Source of the DNA: Clarkia xantiana subsp. parviflora
Lineage: Eukaryota; Streptophyta; Magnoliopsida; Myrtales; Onagraceae
Length of the DNA: 64,000 nt
Direction of reading: 5' to 3'
Assembly: GCA_036873135.1 (NCBI GenBank)
Contig: JAPTYO010000001.1
Location: 39,704,774-39,768,773 of the forward strand
This document shows positions 46,071 through 57,973 of this stretch, piece after piece. The notes under the pieces are model-generated. The model made no database searches and was not told the DNA's origin. It saw nothing but the letters and a program-made list of their open reading frames with translations. Position 1 is the stretch's first letter; each line of letters starts with the position of its first letter. Both the position numbers and the translations under genes were made by a program.

Positions 46071-47761
46071 TGTCAACAAAGATGGATTGCATACAACGAG
46101 TAGCCATGCCCCTTAAGCACACCTACGACGCTCATCGACAAAGCTCATACAACGACATCTATGGTAACAAGCATTAGATATCGTTTAAATATTTCCTAAG
46201 TGTTTTAGCATACTTGCAGGTAATAACCAACAGTCTATACCTGACGCTCAACTATCAACATCAACGCGCGTATCAACATCAACGCGCGTATCAACATTAA
46301 TGCGCGTATCAAAGTCAACGCGCGTATCAAAAGTCAACGCACGTAGCCAAGTTCCATGCGCATAGTAAAGTTGGTATGTACCATAGAAAGGACTAACGTC
46401 TTAAGGAGCTATCATGCAAACGGTGGAATTAACGCGACAAGCCGTAAGGATCGAACGTGGCAACGCTTAAGGGAAATTTTTCTCTAAGGCGTCAAGACGA
46501 CAAGTGACTACGCCTAAGGTTATTGGGCAATCCCCGTCAACCAAAAACCCACCAAGAAGGAAAATCATGCATATCGACCAAAAAAGCTTCTACGCGAAGA
46601 TACGGGAAATTCTACATCAAATACCCATGGAAATGGAAAATCGCCTAAATTATGGACAAACAACGATAATGATGGCAATCAATCAGCAATTACTCGACGT
46701 ATAAACATCAACAAGCAGTCCCACATGTCAACAACGAAAAATAGCTCAAACGAACAACAATCCGGCGACATTCGAAATCAAGTCGAAGCTATCTTTTAAA
46801 ATTGGGTTTCTAAACTACCTCAAAACGTGACGAAAAGTATCCCAATGGATTCCCCTCGTCGAGACGATTCCGGGAAGGTAAGGACCGCAACGAGGCGAGG
46901 TCGGGAAGGCGGCGCGTGGCCCACACGCTCCGGCGAAGAAGCCCCACTCGCGGCGGCGCGTGAGGGCGCGTCCGGTGGCTCCTGGAGGCTACGAAGGTGG
47001 CGTTGGAATCCTTGGGACGAACCGAGTCGAATAGTGGTGTCAACTTCCAAAAACAAGCAAAAAATCAGACTCGAAACTGTCAAAACGTATCTAAGCTCCA
47101 CGACGGCGAAGAAATTTTGAGCACAAAAGCAATTTCGGGAAAGAGTGAGTGAATTACCTGCAAAGGGAGTGGAATGGTGAACTCCTAGGATGCTGGAAGG
47201 ATAAATGGGGATGTGTGTATTTACTAATCCCAAAGAGATGCTTTGTGGATAAAGATCAAAGGATTAGTTTACCTACACTCAAGACTAAACCCCTACGGTA
47301 CACTCTACCCTCTCCTCCTAAAATATCTATTCCTATACATGTCTTGACACCGCACGTATAAAGTCCTTTACTATACTCGTATGTTGCAATCACATAATTC
47401 ATGATTCGGTAATCACTTAGTCATTTTAGAAACGTATGATTTCTACTTCTTGCATTGCGTAATTACAATCTTGCCATGACTATTACTTATGTACGCATAT
47501 GGATAGATACATGATCGCATAGCGCATTACCATTTGCTCATGTCTCCGACGACAATCATATTCGCACATATACATTTCCTATTGCACTAACCATGATGAT
47601 AGGAAACAAAGTCATTCGGCCGGAAAATCAAACGACGGACGAAATCAAGATGCTTGCGTCCGACCAACGATCAAAACCGAAAGGTTAGCGTCAAACTCAA
47701 ATTGGACAAATATCCTAACTTAAAATAGAGTCAAGAAAGGTTTTAAACCGTTACTTGACTC
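46071..47761 (+). other. 3' noncoding region of element 2
   Basis: Collinear with 17315-18718 of element 1 from about 46370. The minus-strand frame 47233-46820 is open for 137 codons, exactly as in element 1. The plus frame is broken into short pieces (46504-46704 and 46827-47120). Confidence 0.5.
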
Positions 47762-47770
47762 GGGGGCAAG
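47762..47770 (+). other. Polypurine tract of element 2
   Basis: GGGGGCAAG directly before TGATGG of the 3' LTR, preceded by ACTC as in elements 0 and 1. Confidence 0.85.
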
Positions 47771-48751
47771 TGATGGATAAATGTCCAATTCGGGTTCGTG
47801 TTTACATTTCGGGCCTCGTAAACGTGTCGAAAATTACATCTCGGTTTAAAAACATCTCCCACGGCATCAAAACGGTCCGGAAGCGCCCTTACGCGCGTCC
47901 GGACCGGACCTCCGGGTTGCTCGCAATCCGGAGGTCCGGGTTGCGCGGCAATCCGGAGGTCCGGGTTGCGCGGCAATCCGGAGGTCCGGGTTGCGCGGCA
48001 ATCCGAGGTCCGGGTTGCGCGGCAATCCGGAGGTCCGGGTTGCGCGGCAATCCGGAGGTCCGGGTTGCGCGGCAATCCGGAGGTCCGGGTTGCGCGGCAA
48101 TCCGGACCTCGCCGAATTGCCCAAATTCGACGAGGTCCGGATTACCTTACGGGTATCGCACGACTACCGTATCCGCGATTACCGTTGCGTGTAGAGAAGT
48201 CAAGTTCGCACATTACCAATATGGATGACGGTTACCGCTTGATCTTGAACCGTCATCAAACCGCTCTAAAACCGGGTCCGGACCCAAGAAAGCCTATAAA
48301 TAGGAGGTCTTGGCCACCCATTTTCACACATTCTCTCATTTGCCCAACTTTGGTATTTTGAGCTCTGACTTCTCTCTAGAAATTCTCTCTCTCTAGAAAT
48401 TACCTTTTTGCCACTATAGTGACTTAAGCATCGGAGAGGGCTCTGCTAGCACCACCCCCCGTCTCCGTGCTAGCATTGGTCCTTTGTGCAGGATCCGACG
48501 TCCGTGTCACAACCTTGCCGGGTCACAACCTTGCCGGGTCATAACCTTGCCGGGTCACAACCTTTCCGGGTCACAACCTCGCCGGGTCACAACCTTGCCG
48601 AGTTACAGCCGTACCGAGACACAGACTTCGTACTGGAGCAAGCCTGAACACTCGTCAGCGGCCCAACCTCCTCCCAACGGAAGGGTTACAGAGGCCCGCA
48701 TAACCACGCGAACAAACGCGTCCTCACGGCATAGTTCATCCGGACGCAACA
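47771..48751 (+). repeat. 3' LTR of element 2, with expanded U3 repeat
   Basis: 981 bp, 108 bp longer than its 5' partner. The excess lies in U3, where a 25-bp unit (GCGGCAATCC, GGAGGTCCGGGTT) is present about eight times at 47912-48105. U5 has one CACAACCTTGCCGGGT unit fewer than the 5' LTR. TATA box at 48295-48302. Confidence 0.95.
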
Positions 48752-49389
48752 CCATCTTTTCATTTGTAATATTTTTTCTATCGTTTTAACCTAAATTATA
48801 TATAATCTAGACTCCTCCATTTTATGCCACATTTTCACTTTTAATATTTTTTTCTACCGTATTTAATAGTTGTTTTTCATAATTTCATTATATTAGGTTT
48901 TATCTTAGTTATTATATATCATCTAATACCTTACATCTTATGCTATATTTTCAATTTTAAACTATATTAAAAAATATATTCATGACAAAAAAACTAGATT
49001 AAAACCTATTATTACTTTACTATTTATTTATTTTTTATTTTAAATCTTATTATTTTTCTTCATGTGTCGTTGAAAAAAAATTCTTGCAAATTTGTAAGTA
49101 TTTTTACAATTTTTTTTCTTAATTTCTAATTGATTATTTCTTTCTTTGATTGACCCGGACCAAGTGTAATTTTTGTTATTTTTTTATATTTGTATTAGAT
49201 ATTATTAATGTTTGAAGTTTTTTATTCATTATTATGAGTATATATATAATTGTACTTTAACAATTTAGTAAGAGAAAAAATATTTGTTCGACCCAAAAAT
49301 ATATTTGACCCGATTAACTTTTCTTGGCTATATAAAAATTATTGTGCACCCACTAACCCTTGGGTCCTGGATTCGTCACTGAGAGCGGC

Positions 49390-52300
49390 ATTAGCTCCCA
49401 AACCAGCAGGATCCCGAAGGATATGCAACGTCTTGCGATAACAACCAGGATATTGGAAACCAGCCATTGGCTTGTAAGCGACATCCCATGTATGGGGGGA
49501 GAGATCCACATTCACCACGTCCTGGCTTGGCTTCCAACTACTACTCCCCCCTAAATAGCTTTATTTACAAAAGCTACTCTAGAAATAGTAGACGTTGGGT
49601 GTGCTCCAACTTGCACCAGTTTTCCAGGTACGTGACACTTGTCTCTAAGTCGGATGTTTCTCGGAACTTAACTATCGGATCGTCTATCAAAGCTCTTACT
49701 GGACATATCAATTTATACCCGAATTGAGCTTCAGTCTGGCTCCTATTTTGGGGTCTAATTAAGTCCTAATCGAAACTGTAGGGCAAACTTGAAAAAAAAA
49801 AAAAAAAAAAAAAACTAAACTAAACTAAACTACTTTTATTGTTTATATTATTATATAGAATTTTTTTTCTTAAAAAAATGGAGATGGGACAGTGAATTAA
49901 ATAGTCTCAACTATAAATTATGTTGCTAATTATTGTCATATATTAAAATGTTGATATCCGCTGTCTCAATCATCAGATTTGTTAAATTTATCAAATTTTC
50001 GACTGATTTTTATTTATTAAAAGTCGTTTTAGCAATAAAAATATATTATTTCTATTTTTCGAAGTGTTGGATTAATTTTTACTTATGGCTTAGGTTTATT
50101 TAATGATGATTAAACAACATGGTATTGCTGTTATTCGAAATAGGGGTAAATCAGTAATTCTGAAATATGTAGGACAAACGTCCGTTTAATTTTTATTCGG
50201 TGATCAACATACAATTAACGAGTAATTTGTATGTGTATGAAACCGAAATTAGCGATCCGTAGATCGAATGAGAAAGACGATTTTTACTGAGGCACGTGCT
50301 GACCACGCTCTCCTTAAGGCAATTTCGCCCCACCTCACCCGCAGGTTATGCAACGAGGTTTATTACAGGGGCGATCACCTCCCAGGATACAACAGTGTCG
50401 TTGACACGAACCGTGCATACAGTTCGTCCAACCGAACCAAACAATACCTGAACTCATAAGAGAATGTGAGATTTGAATCTCAGAACAAGGATTAAACCTG
50501 AGTAACTAGCAGTTACGAAATTGGAGATAAACGAACGAAAGCACCGCGCGCCCTAGGTGTAGGAAAAATTTCGGATTTTGAGAGCAAAATTTCGGATTTT
50601 ATTTCTTGTTTAAAAAACTGAAGGAATACCATTATATTTATAGTGCATGGATTGCTCAACCAAATTTGGACAATGTATAAACTGACCCAAATTTCGGCCA
50701 TATGAAAAATATACATCGCGTATAAATATATTCACGCGTATATTATTGTTTAAATAACAACATTCAATGTATTTGGACATCATTAAAGTTAGTAATTTTC
50801 AGTTTGCTAAATAACAAAATATTGTCTTTCCAAATTCTATTTTGGCAATAAACAAAAAATTCGGTTTAGCAAAACCGGGCTAACGCGAGGTACGCTTTTC
50901 GGGCCGACAATCGTGTACGCACACAAGATAAGCCTGCCGAGGTGTGCTTCGGATCCGGTGATTTGCACCCCATGCGCTCATGCGAGTAGAGAGAGTCTTC
51001 CATCTAGTAATTGGTTACCACTTTAAGATCTTTGACGCAATATATACTAGCTAACTAGCATATACTTGGCCGGTGTGGTACTAAGGCAAACATATGCCAT
51101 TCACGCTTTGCAACTTGCAATTTTGGGCTTCATATAGGGCCCATATATGCCAACTTGTCCAACAATTGTACCATTAATTTTAAAAGAAAAAGAAAAGGTT
51201 AAAATCAACTAATCTATTAATAAACACATTAAATATCAACATTTTAAATATGAAACCGCGATTAAATTATAACTTATAGTTGTGATTTTTTTTCTAATCC
51301 ATTTATATATATACTTTAAATAAAGAGTGAAAAGTCAAGATGAAACTATTATTTAAGAGCTAAAAAAATATAAATAAATAATAGATCAGGAGAAAATGAT
51401 GTTTTTTTTCCTATTAAATAGTAATTTTTGTGGAGGAAAAGAAAGCACTAAACACACTATATTGCTGACTCACCTAACATCCTTGCTTCCATCACAAGCA
51501 ATTCATATCATGAAAGGAAGTGAATTATAGTGTAGATTCAAAGAATAAACAACAAAATACAAAAACAAATCACTCTCTTAGCCAAACTCATGAAAAATAT
51601 TTATAATTAACACTTAAGTTATTTTGAATTGACCAATACGAGTATTAATTATTTTAGATGTAAAATAAATATATTATTATGAAAAAAAAAAACTTTTAAT
51701 AATATTGGCTAAAATATTAATCCTCACGGCTCCACTTACTCGGAAAAGTACACAAGTGGTAAAAAAAGTTCCATAGGTAGTTGAACAACCTTATGTAATT
51801 TAATAATAATTCATCCAATCTAATTAATATACTTGAATATAGCGCCCTTAGTTTAAGCAATATTACTATTCTAAAATAAAGATTTATAATTAACGGGCAA
51901 AAAAATTAGGATTAATAATCTAATCTCAACTATTGGTCATGTTAATACTTGGTATTTTAATTATCATTTTTACATCAAATGCCACGTTAAAATGGATAGA
52001 AAATCATATGTGTCTCCTACATAACCAAGTATCGCACCATAATTATGTCACATACAATTACGTGCTCATTTTTTGTTAATTTTTCGCATGTATTAAATAA
52101 AAACTATTGATTACTATTCGTATACTTGAGATATCAAATATAAAAAATAAAATAGTTAAGGTATCAAAAATCAATATATTGGTTCATGGTGCCATGATTC
52201 AAAATCATGAAAAGTTCATGGTGCAAGTTTCTCTCAAGGTAAAGTATGAGGGTCACCATATGATTTCACTGCAAGACCGAATAAAGTGTACAGTCAGTCA

Positions 52301-54293
52301 ACGGTGGTAGGAAATAGAAATGGAAGACAGCTCACAACAAGGAGAAGTTACTGTTCCCTCCCTTTTCTGGTATAAATAAATAATAATTTTTTTTTTTAAT
52401 AAAGTAATAATATTTGTTTGCATGTGATATTTATTATTTATATAAATACTTATTAAATATAATCAACTATAACATATTCGAATTTTCATATCAAATTATA
52501 AGGGTGAATGAATCAGAATTTATGAGAAAAATTACATTTTAATAATAATTATATAAGTTTTTATATGCCTAATCTAATGTCTGACAATTTTAACTATTAA
52601 ACCATCAAATACAATTTAACTCAACAATTTATATAAAAAATAAGATTTATCCCAAGATCTATATAGGCTTGGCAATATGGAACTATAACTGCAAATTACA
52701 CTCCATTCAAAATTATTTTCAATTCCCCTTATATATAATATCATGTCATAGTCATACACTTACAAATTTGACTAAAATGCAATTGAATACACTTACAGTA
52801 GAAATTTGTGCAACCGTTAATATTTTATTTTATGCAATTTGATTCATTATCTCTTCGAAAGTAATTTCAGTTGCATGTACCATCAATTTCATTTTAAACA
52901 AGCTTTATACTTATTTATTCTTAAATAATTTAATAATTAAAGTCTTGAAAAAAAATTAAAATGTATTATTTTATTAGAAGGTGAGTAGAACTGAAATTAA
53001 CAAGTTGTCATCTTGATTATACTATGCTGCTTGTTAGACTATGTTGAAAAAAACTCAAACATAAAAGAGCTAAAAATTACATAGCAGATAGAGTTTATTA
53101 TTACCGCCGCTAACTCATTCATTTTTTATATGAAAGATTTATTTGTATTTATTAATACAAAAAGAAAATAAGCTTTGGGCCCATTATGTGCATCAAATTA
53201 GATTTGGGTCTACATACAAGTTACTGCAACTACCCTTTGTTGTCTTCTCTACAACCAAGAAAATACCAGCCCCTCATTTCTGATAAAACATAACAATCTC
53301 TTTTAAGGCTTGACCCCTAACTCCCCTTTAATTTGTCCCCAAATCAAATCCTAACAATCACCAAATCAACTAGTAATGGATAAAAAGAAAATAGAATGTT
53401 ATTGTTTACATCTCACTGAGTTTCGAAATGGAAAAAAAAAATAAAAATCTTATAAAGTTATCTTAAATGTCAAATCTTTAAATAACATTCCTTCTTAGTG
53501 AATCAATCCTAAATAGAAAAATATTAAACAACAACAATTAATTCTTTATGAACTCCATAAAAGATTATTCGAAATGTATCTTTGGAACAAAAGAACATTT
53601 TATTAATTGGGTTAATATGTCTTGGTATAACATGTTTGACCAAATTTAAATTTTAGTACGATGGGTTTTGTTTTTTTTCTACTTTCGGTGTAATACTAAT
53701 TTTGTTTATAATTTAGTTTATAAACTTGTTATAATTATACTTTTGCTTAATTAACCTATCTCGAATCGAATTTAGTACGACCGTTAGAATCACCTGACAT
53801 AACCGACCTTAACTATACATTAACCATGATCAGACCTAACTGTAGACTCAACCCAAGGTAGATAAATTGTGAGTGCGACATAGACCTCAATTGATTAAAC
53901 ATACTTTTTATACTAAAAACGCATCCTTTATTAATTTTGGTCAAAGAATTCCGTCATCAACAATTGTCATACTATGTCACTAAAACTTTTTAAGAACATC
54001 AAATCAGTCCTCAAACTCTTTTACTTTCACAAAACTAACCACAAAACATAATTTCAGCAGAAAGTTAGTACCATATAACAATAAAAGATTCATATATAAT
54101 GCAAGAACATTGAAGAAGTCGCCCGAAAGCCAGTCTTAACCTAAAACGGTGTCTTCAAGACGATAATTCCTCAAAACAAAACTCAAAAACACTCTCAATC
54201 TCTCAAAGATCCTGCAGTTTTCTTGAGAGATTACTAAACCTAATACACGCATAATTTAACGGACAAAACTTATCAACTTCCTAGCTGCAAAAC
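49390..54293. other. Intergenic DNA with unassigned GC-rich patches
   Basis: 49390-49740 continues the patch at 36764-37080. A run of more than 20 A follows (49793-49815), then ACTAA repeats, consistent with an old retroposed sequence, though no source was recognised. Further GC-rich patches lie at 50235-50470 and 50880-51000; they look like decayed transposon sequence but show no ends or domains. 51000-54293 is AT-rich with no supported feature and should contain the ERF gene terminator near 54100-54290. Confidence 0.4.
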
Positions 54294-55217
54294 TCATGAG
54301 CAGGCTATGTTCAACGGCGACTCATCGATCCACCGGCCGAAATCTTCGTTTCCGAGGTCGAAATCACAGTCGGGTAGTGCACTGGGTTCGTCGAATCCGA
54401 ACAGCTGCAGATCGTCGATGCTGCAGAAATCATCCATTAGGCCTCCGATATCATCTGCGAAGAGAGAGTCAAAGTCTTTACTGAAGTCAATGTCTTCCGG
54501 CAGCTCAAACGGGATTTTCTGCTCCTCGTCGCCAGAGACGGCAGTGGCGACGGCGGTGGCGGTGGTGGGTGGGATGGCCTTGGAGGCGGAGGAGTCAAGC
54601 TCGAGGGTCGGAGCAGGAGAGGTCTGCGACTGAGAATGAGACACCACGCTTACAGAGTCGTCGGAGATGGTGGTGCTGGCTGCGCCGGTAGTGGCGGCAG
54701 AGGGTACTCCGTTGGCCTTGGCTTCCACCTCGAACTGCCGCCGCTTGGCCTCGTAAGCAACGGCGGCCTCCTCGGGGGTGTTGAACGTGCCGAGCCAGAT
54801 GCGGTTCCTGTCGATTGGGTTCCTGATCTCTGCCGCCCATTTACCCCACTTTCTCTGCCGGACGCCTTTGTACGGCGAGTTCGACGGCCGTCGCACTGCG
54901 GGGAGTTTTCTCCGGAAACCGTCGTTGCTATCCTGAGATGAGGCCTCTGCTGTTACAAGTACTGGCGCTTTTCGACTGACGATAGGATGGATAATCTCTT
55001 TGACGAAAAGCTTCTTGCCGGACTTCTGTCGTCTCCGGTTAGCCCTGTCCGACTCATCCTCGTCGGAGGAAGAGTCCGTCGCTTCTGGGTCGAGGCAGAT
55101 CACTCGGATCTTCCTCGTCGGGTTCTGGTCGCCGGTGATTCTGGGTTTCTTGTTTGGTTTCCGGCAGATATTCGTCGGAATCGACACCTTGCTCACTATC
55201 TCCACAACTCCGACCAT
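54294..55217 (-). CDS. ERF: AP2/ERF transcription factor, CRF-like group (ERF118-like)
   Basis: Nuclear DNA-binding regulator of 307 residues from an ATG in strong context (GACCATGG). An N-terminal conserved block, [20 protein letters not shown] (about 35-54), is the CRF-type motif of ERF group VI/VI-L. A basic region (RRRQKSGKK) follows. A single AP2 domain spans about residues 116-163, with [23 protein letters not shown] and [12 protein letters not shown]. The C-terminus is acidic ([19 protein letters not shown]), a likely activation region. The coding region is uninterrupted, as usual for ERFs. Cytokinin response is known for some CRFs but cannot be read from this sequence. A probable intron lies just upstream of the start and could extend the protein. 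Confidence 0.95.
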   Translation of the reverse strand: MVGVVEIVSKVSIPTNICRKPNKKPRITGDQNPTRKIRVICLDPEATDSSSDEDESDRANRRRQKSGKKLFVKEIIHPIVSRKAPVLVTAEASSQDSNDGFRRKLPAVRRPSNSPYKGVRQRKWGKWAAEIRNPIDRNRIWLGTFNTPEEAAVAYEAKRRQFEVEAKANGVPSAATTGAASTTISDDSVSVVSHSQSQTSPAPTLELDSSASKAIPPTTATAVATAVSGDEEQKIPFELPEDIDFSKDFDSLFADDIGGLMDDFCSIDDLQLFGFDEPSALPDCDFDLGNEDFGRWIDESPLNIACS

Positions 55218-55227
55218 GGTCAAACCC

Positions 55228-55506
55228 CTCAAGAAACCCCAGCAAAAATTAAAAAAATCGCTTCTTTAAAAAAAAAATCACAGATCTGGTACGAAAATCA
55301 AGTAAATCCCCCTCTGATGAACAAGAAAAGATCAGAGAATCGCTTTATATGAAAGCCACCAAAAGATTCAACACCAGAACAAGTTCTGCAAAAAAGAAAA
55401 AACAGAGCATAAGCAAACCCAGTTAAAATCCAAAACCCAGCAACGATTCATCACAAAAATCAAAACCCATTCAACATAATAATCAAACCCAGAAAGCAAA
55501 ACTCAC
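55228..55506 (-). other. Probable 5' UTR intron of the ERF gene
   Basis: On the minus strand the donor is CTAAGAAG|GTGAGT at 55506 and the acceptor is TTTCTTGAG|GGGTTTGACC just before the ATG. With these sites, an ATG in the leader exon (55616) would be in frame and add 40 residues rich in Cys, Phe and Leu. Such an extension is atypical for the family. Confidence 0.6.
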
Positions 55507-55784
55507 CTTCTTAGCCTCAAACGCATCGAAAGAGACGGTGACACCAGGTTTGACCTCTGCTCGGAGAAGCAGAGCATGAAGCAAAAACAGAGCTGAAACA
55601 GAGACCCAACAGACATATAGCTACTACAGTCACCTCTGTTTGGCTCTCCTCCTAAAAGAGAAAAGTGATTCAAACGGAGAGCAAAAAAGAAAGAAACAGC
55701 GACTTAATACATATATAGCAGAAGCAGAGAGGATCAGGAATCTATGGCTACGGTTTAGTGTCTGTGTAGAAGATGACAAACGCG

Positions 55785-55793
55785 CTTATAAAG
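55785..55793 (-). promoter_or_regulatory. Possible TATA box of the ERF gene
   Basis: CTTTATAAG on the minus strand, about 170 bp upstream of the first leader ATG and 280 bp upstream of the donor site. It is placed plausibly for a plant core promoter. No start site evidence. Confidence 0.4.
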
Positions 55794-55799
55794 GGTTTT

Positions 55800-57070
55800 A
55801 TCGGTTTTGCAGACGCAGTAGCAGCATACTGATAATAACGGAAAAACAAATTCAACAAACGCAAATCTCCATGAATAGCCAATTCTTATATCGTATCACA
55901 TTCAACCAATTAATAAATACATATATTATAATAATAATAACATAATTTTTTTTATTAAAATACTACCGAACCATTATTTATTAATAATATAACGATTTAC
56001 CATCTCATTATTATTGAATAGAGATTTCGGTTTCGAATTTTAACAATTAAAAAATATATATAACTAGTAATTTATATCCTTTAAAGGTTTACAAAAAAAA
56101 TGATTATACTTATCCTTTAAAGATACATTGTTGTAAAAAATATCTTTACGGATACATGATCAATAGTTTATCTCTTAGTAAGAGTAAATATTATTCTAAG
56201 GTTTACACAAAAGAATATAATTTGTGTGATATTTAAATACTATTAAACGATATAATTTGGTGTAACAATTTATTGTTTCATTATTTAATAGAGTTATAAG
56301 TTGGTGTAGATTCAACGTTTCAATCGTTTAACAGAGTTTCAGGTTTATTTTGATCATACAAAATTTTATGTAACGAGCACTTTAACATTATACTAACGCA
56401 ATACCAACTGAATAATTCTTCAAATTTTGATCCATATAATGATATAACACATAATAATAAATAAATTTTGGCAAAAAAACACAAATAACATAATATATAA
56501 TAATAATAAATAAAAATACAACCGGACCAATTCTATGTTACCTCCGGTCGTTGTCTTGTCTATCGTTCCTTTTCTCTTTTTCTCTCTCTCAAATCTCGAC
56601 TTTTGGGTCCAAAAAATTGTTATTAAATAAATACTAATAATAAATAGGGTAGAAGGAAATAAACTAATGCCATTAATTAATTAATTGACATAATATTAAT
56701 AGTAATAGTAATAGTAATAGTAATAATATAAAAGGCAATGACGTTTCGTTTACTTCCTTTCTCAGCCAAAAAAACGTTTTTCAATAATATACATAAATTA
56801 ATGTCCAAATATATATATTCTATATATATATATATATTATTTTGATGCCAAAAAGGAGAAATGTTAATATTTGTGGCAGATATGGAAAGTAGAAGAAATT
56901 TAGTATATACAACACATTAGCTGGCATTTCAATGGCTTTATGTGCATGGTTAAGCAACTCATGGTGCATGACCCATCCTCTCTCATGTCATTCATTATGT
57001 ATTTATATAGTGAGTGAATTAATAAATTACTATTTTTTATGAGACGTGGCGCCATGTTTGATGACTATCT
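55800..57070. other. AT-rich intergenic DNA upstream of the ERF gene
   Basis: Distal promoter side of the ERF gene, with AATAAT and TAGTAA microsatellite stretches (for example 56698-56727). No gene or delimited element seen. Confidence 0.5.
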
Positions 57071-57078
57071 ATATTAAG

Positions 57079-57965
57079 CAGTGTTATCAGAACCGGACCT
57101 GACACCGAACCGGTGAGGGTTTCGGCTCCCGGTTCACCGGTCTGAACCCGGTCTGAACCGGGTTCGACCGGATATGACAAGAAATGGCACCGCACGGCAG
57201 CAGTCAGCACATAGCAGAGCACAGCAGACTTCCTGAAGACTTCATTTTTGTTTCTCTCAGAATAGGACTTCCCGTTCATCCTTTCCCGTAAACATTCCCA
57301 TTTCCCTTCCCTACAATCCCTTCTCCCTGATTTTACATTCGTTACACTTTCGAATTGACCAACGTTACCTTTTTTGTATTTTCAAATTCAATACACAGAG
57401 AGGCCTAATTGGTTTGATAAGGTTTGAACCCGAAACCCCATCTCCTTCAAGTCCCTCTTCTCCACATTCAACCCTTCCCGGGCCGCCTCCGAGCACCTCA
57501 AGCTCGGCACATGTCCCGCTCCGGCTCGGCCTGTTCGCAGCAGCTTTACCACTCTCCGTCATCGCTGCTTTCCGTGGTGGATCCCAGTCGATTCTCGAGC
57601 GAGGCGGCGTGGTGCCACACCAACAGCAGCAGCTCGTCCTTTCCGGCGGGAAGGAGGACCTGGGGCCTCTTGGCTCTTTCCATGTTAGAAGATGCTTCCA
57701 AGTTCCACCACTGCGGCGCTCTGTATTTGGAGTTTAGAAGTAGGGTTTTCGGGTGAACCATGGTTTTTTTTTTAAGTTATGGTGTCCGAACCGGCGGACT
57801 GGTGAACCGCCCGGTCCGATCAGAACCGGCCGGTTCTCCAAAAACCGGTGTTTTGAACCGGGTTCGCTTACATCCTCCGGAATTCTTCAAACCGGACTGT
57901 AGAGGGCTCCAGTTCCGGTTCGAACCCGTTCGGACCGCCGGTCCGGTCCGGTTCTGATAACACTG
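57079..57965. mobile_element. hAT-type MITE with GC-rich internal cargo
   Basis: Perfect inverted termini CAGTGTTATCAGAACCGG are flanked by the 8-bp duplication ATATTAAG (57071-57078 and 57966-57973). Subterminal blocks are AACCGG-rich. The interior (about 57400-57750) is GC-rich, has no repeat structure and is open in two plus frames (57414-57737 and 57424-57756), suggesting a captured gene fragment. No product was recognised. Confidence 0.88.
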
Positions 57966-57973
57966 ATATTAAG

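Larger units (their letters stand above)
37362..48751 (+). mobile_element. Ty3/gypsy Tat-lineage retrotransposon, element 2 (gag-bearing, lacks RT/RNase H/integrase)
   Basis: A complete 11.4-kb insertion with the 5-bp duplication CCATC (37357-37361 and 48752-48756). LTRs are at 37362-38234 and 47771-48751. The primer-binding site and polypurine tract match element 1. Order: LTR, gag (broken), protease fused to a second gag-like domain, spacer, 66-bp array, antisense-gene remnants, 36-bp array, second 66-bp array with a hAT MITE, 3' region, LTR. No reverse transcriptase, RNase H or integrase motif is present anywhere. It would depend on proteins from copies such as element 1. About ten LTR substitutions were counted by eye, excluding repeat expansion. 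Confidence 0.95.
37089..49381. mobile_element. hAT-type DNA transposon, interrupted by Tat element 2
   Basis: Inverted termini are CAGGGACGGATCCA on the left and TGGATTCGTCACTG on the right. They are flanked by the 8-bp duplication AGAGCGGC (37081-37088 and 49382-49389), the hAT signature. Without the nested Tat element the transposon is about 900 bp (37089-37361 plus 48757-49381) and AT-rich, with no transposase. It must have been in place before Tat element 2 landed. Confidence 0.85.

Noticed and set aside
49250..49727. Short ORFs of 63-86 codons
   Set aside because: They cross the hAT terminus and its TSD, so cannot be a conserved gene.
54296..55352. Plus-strand ORFs opposite the ERF gene
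   Set aside because: Shadow frames of the GC-rich ERF coding sequence.
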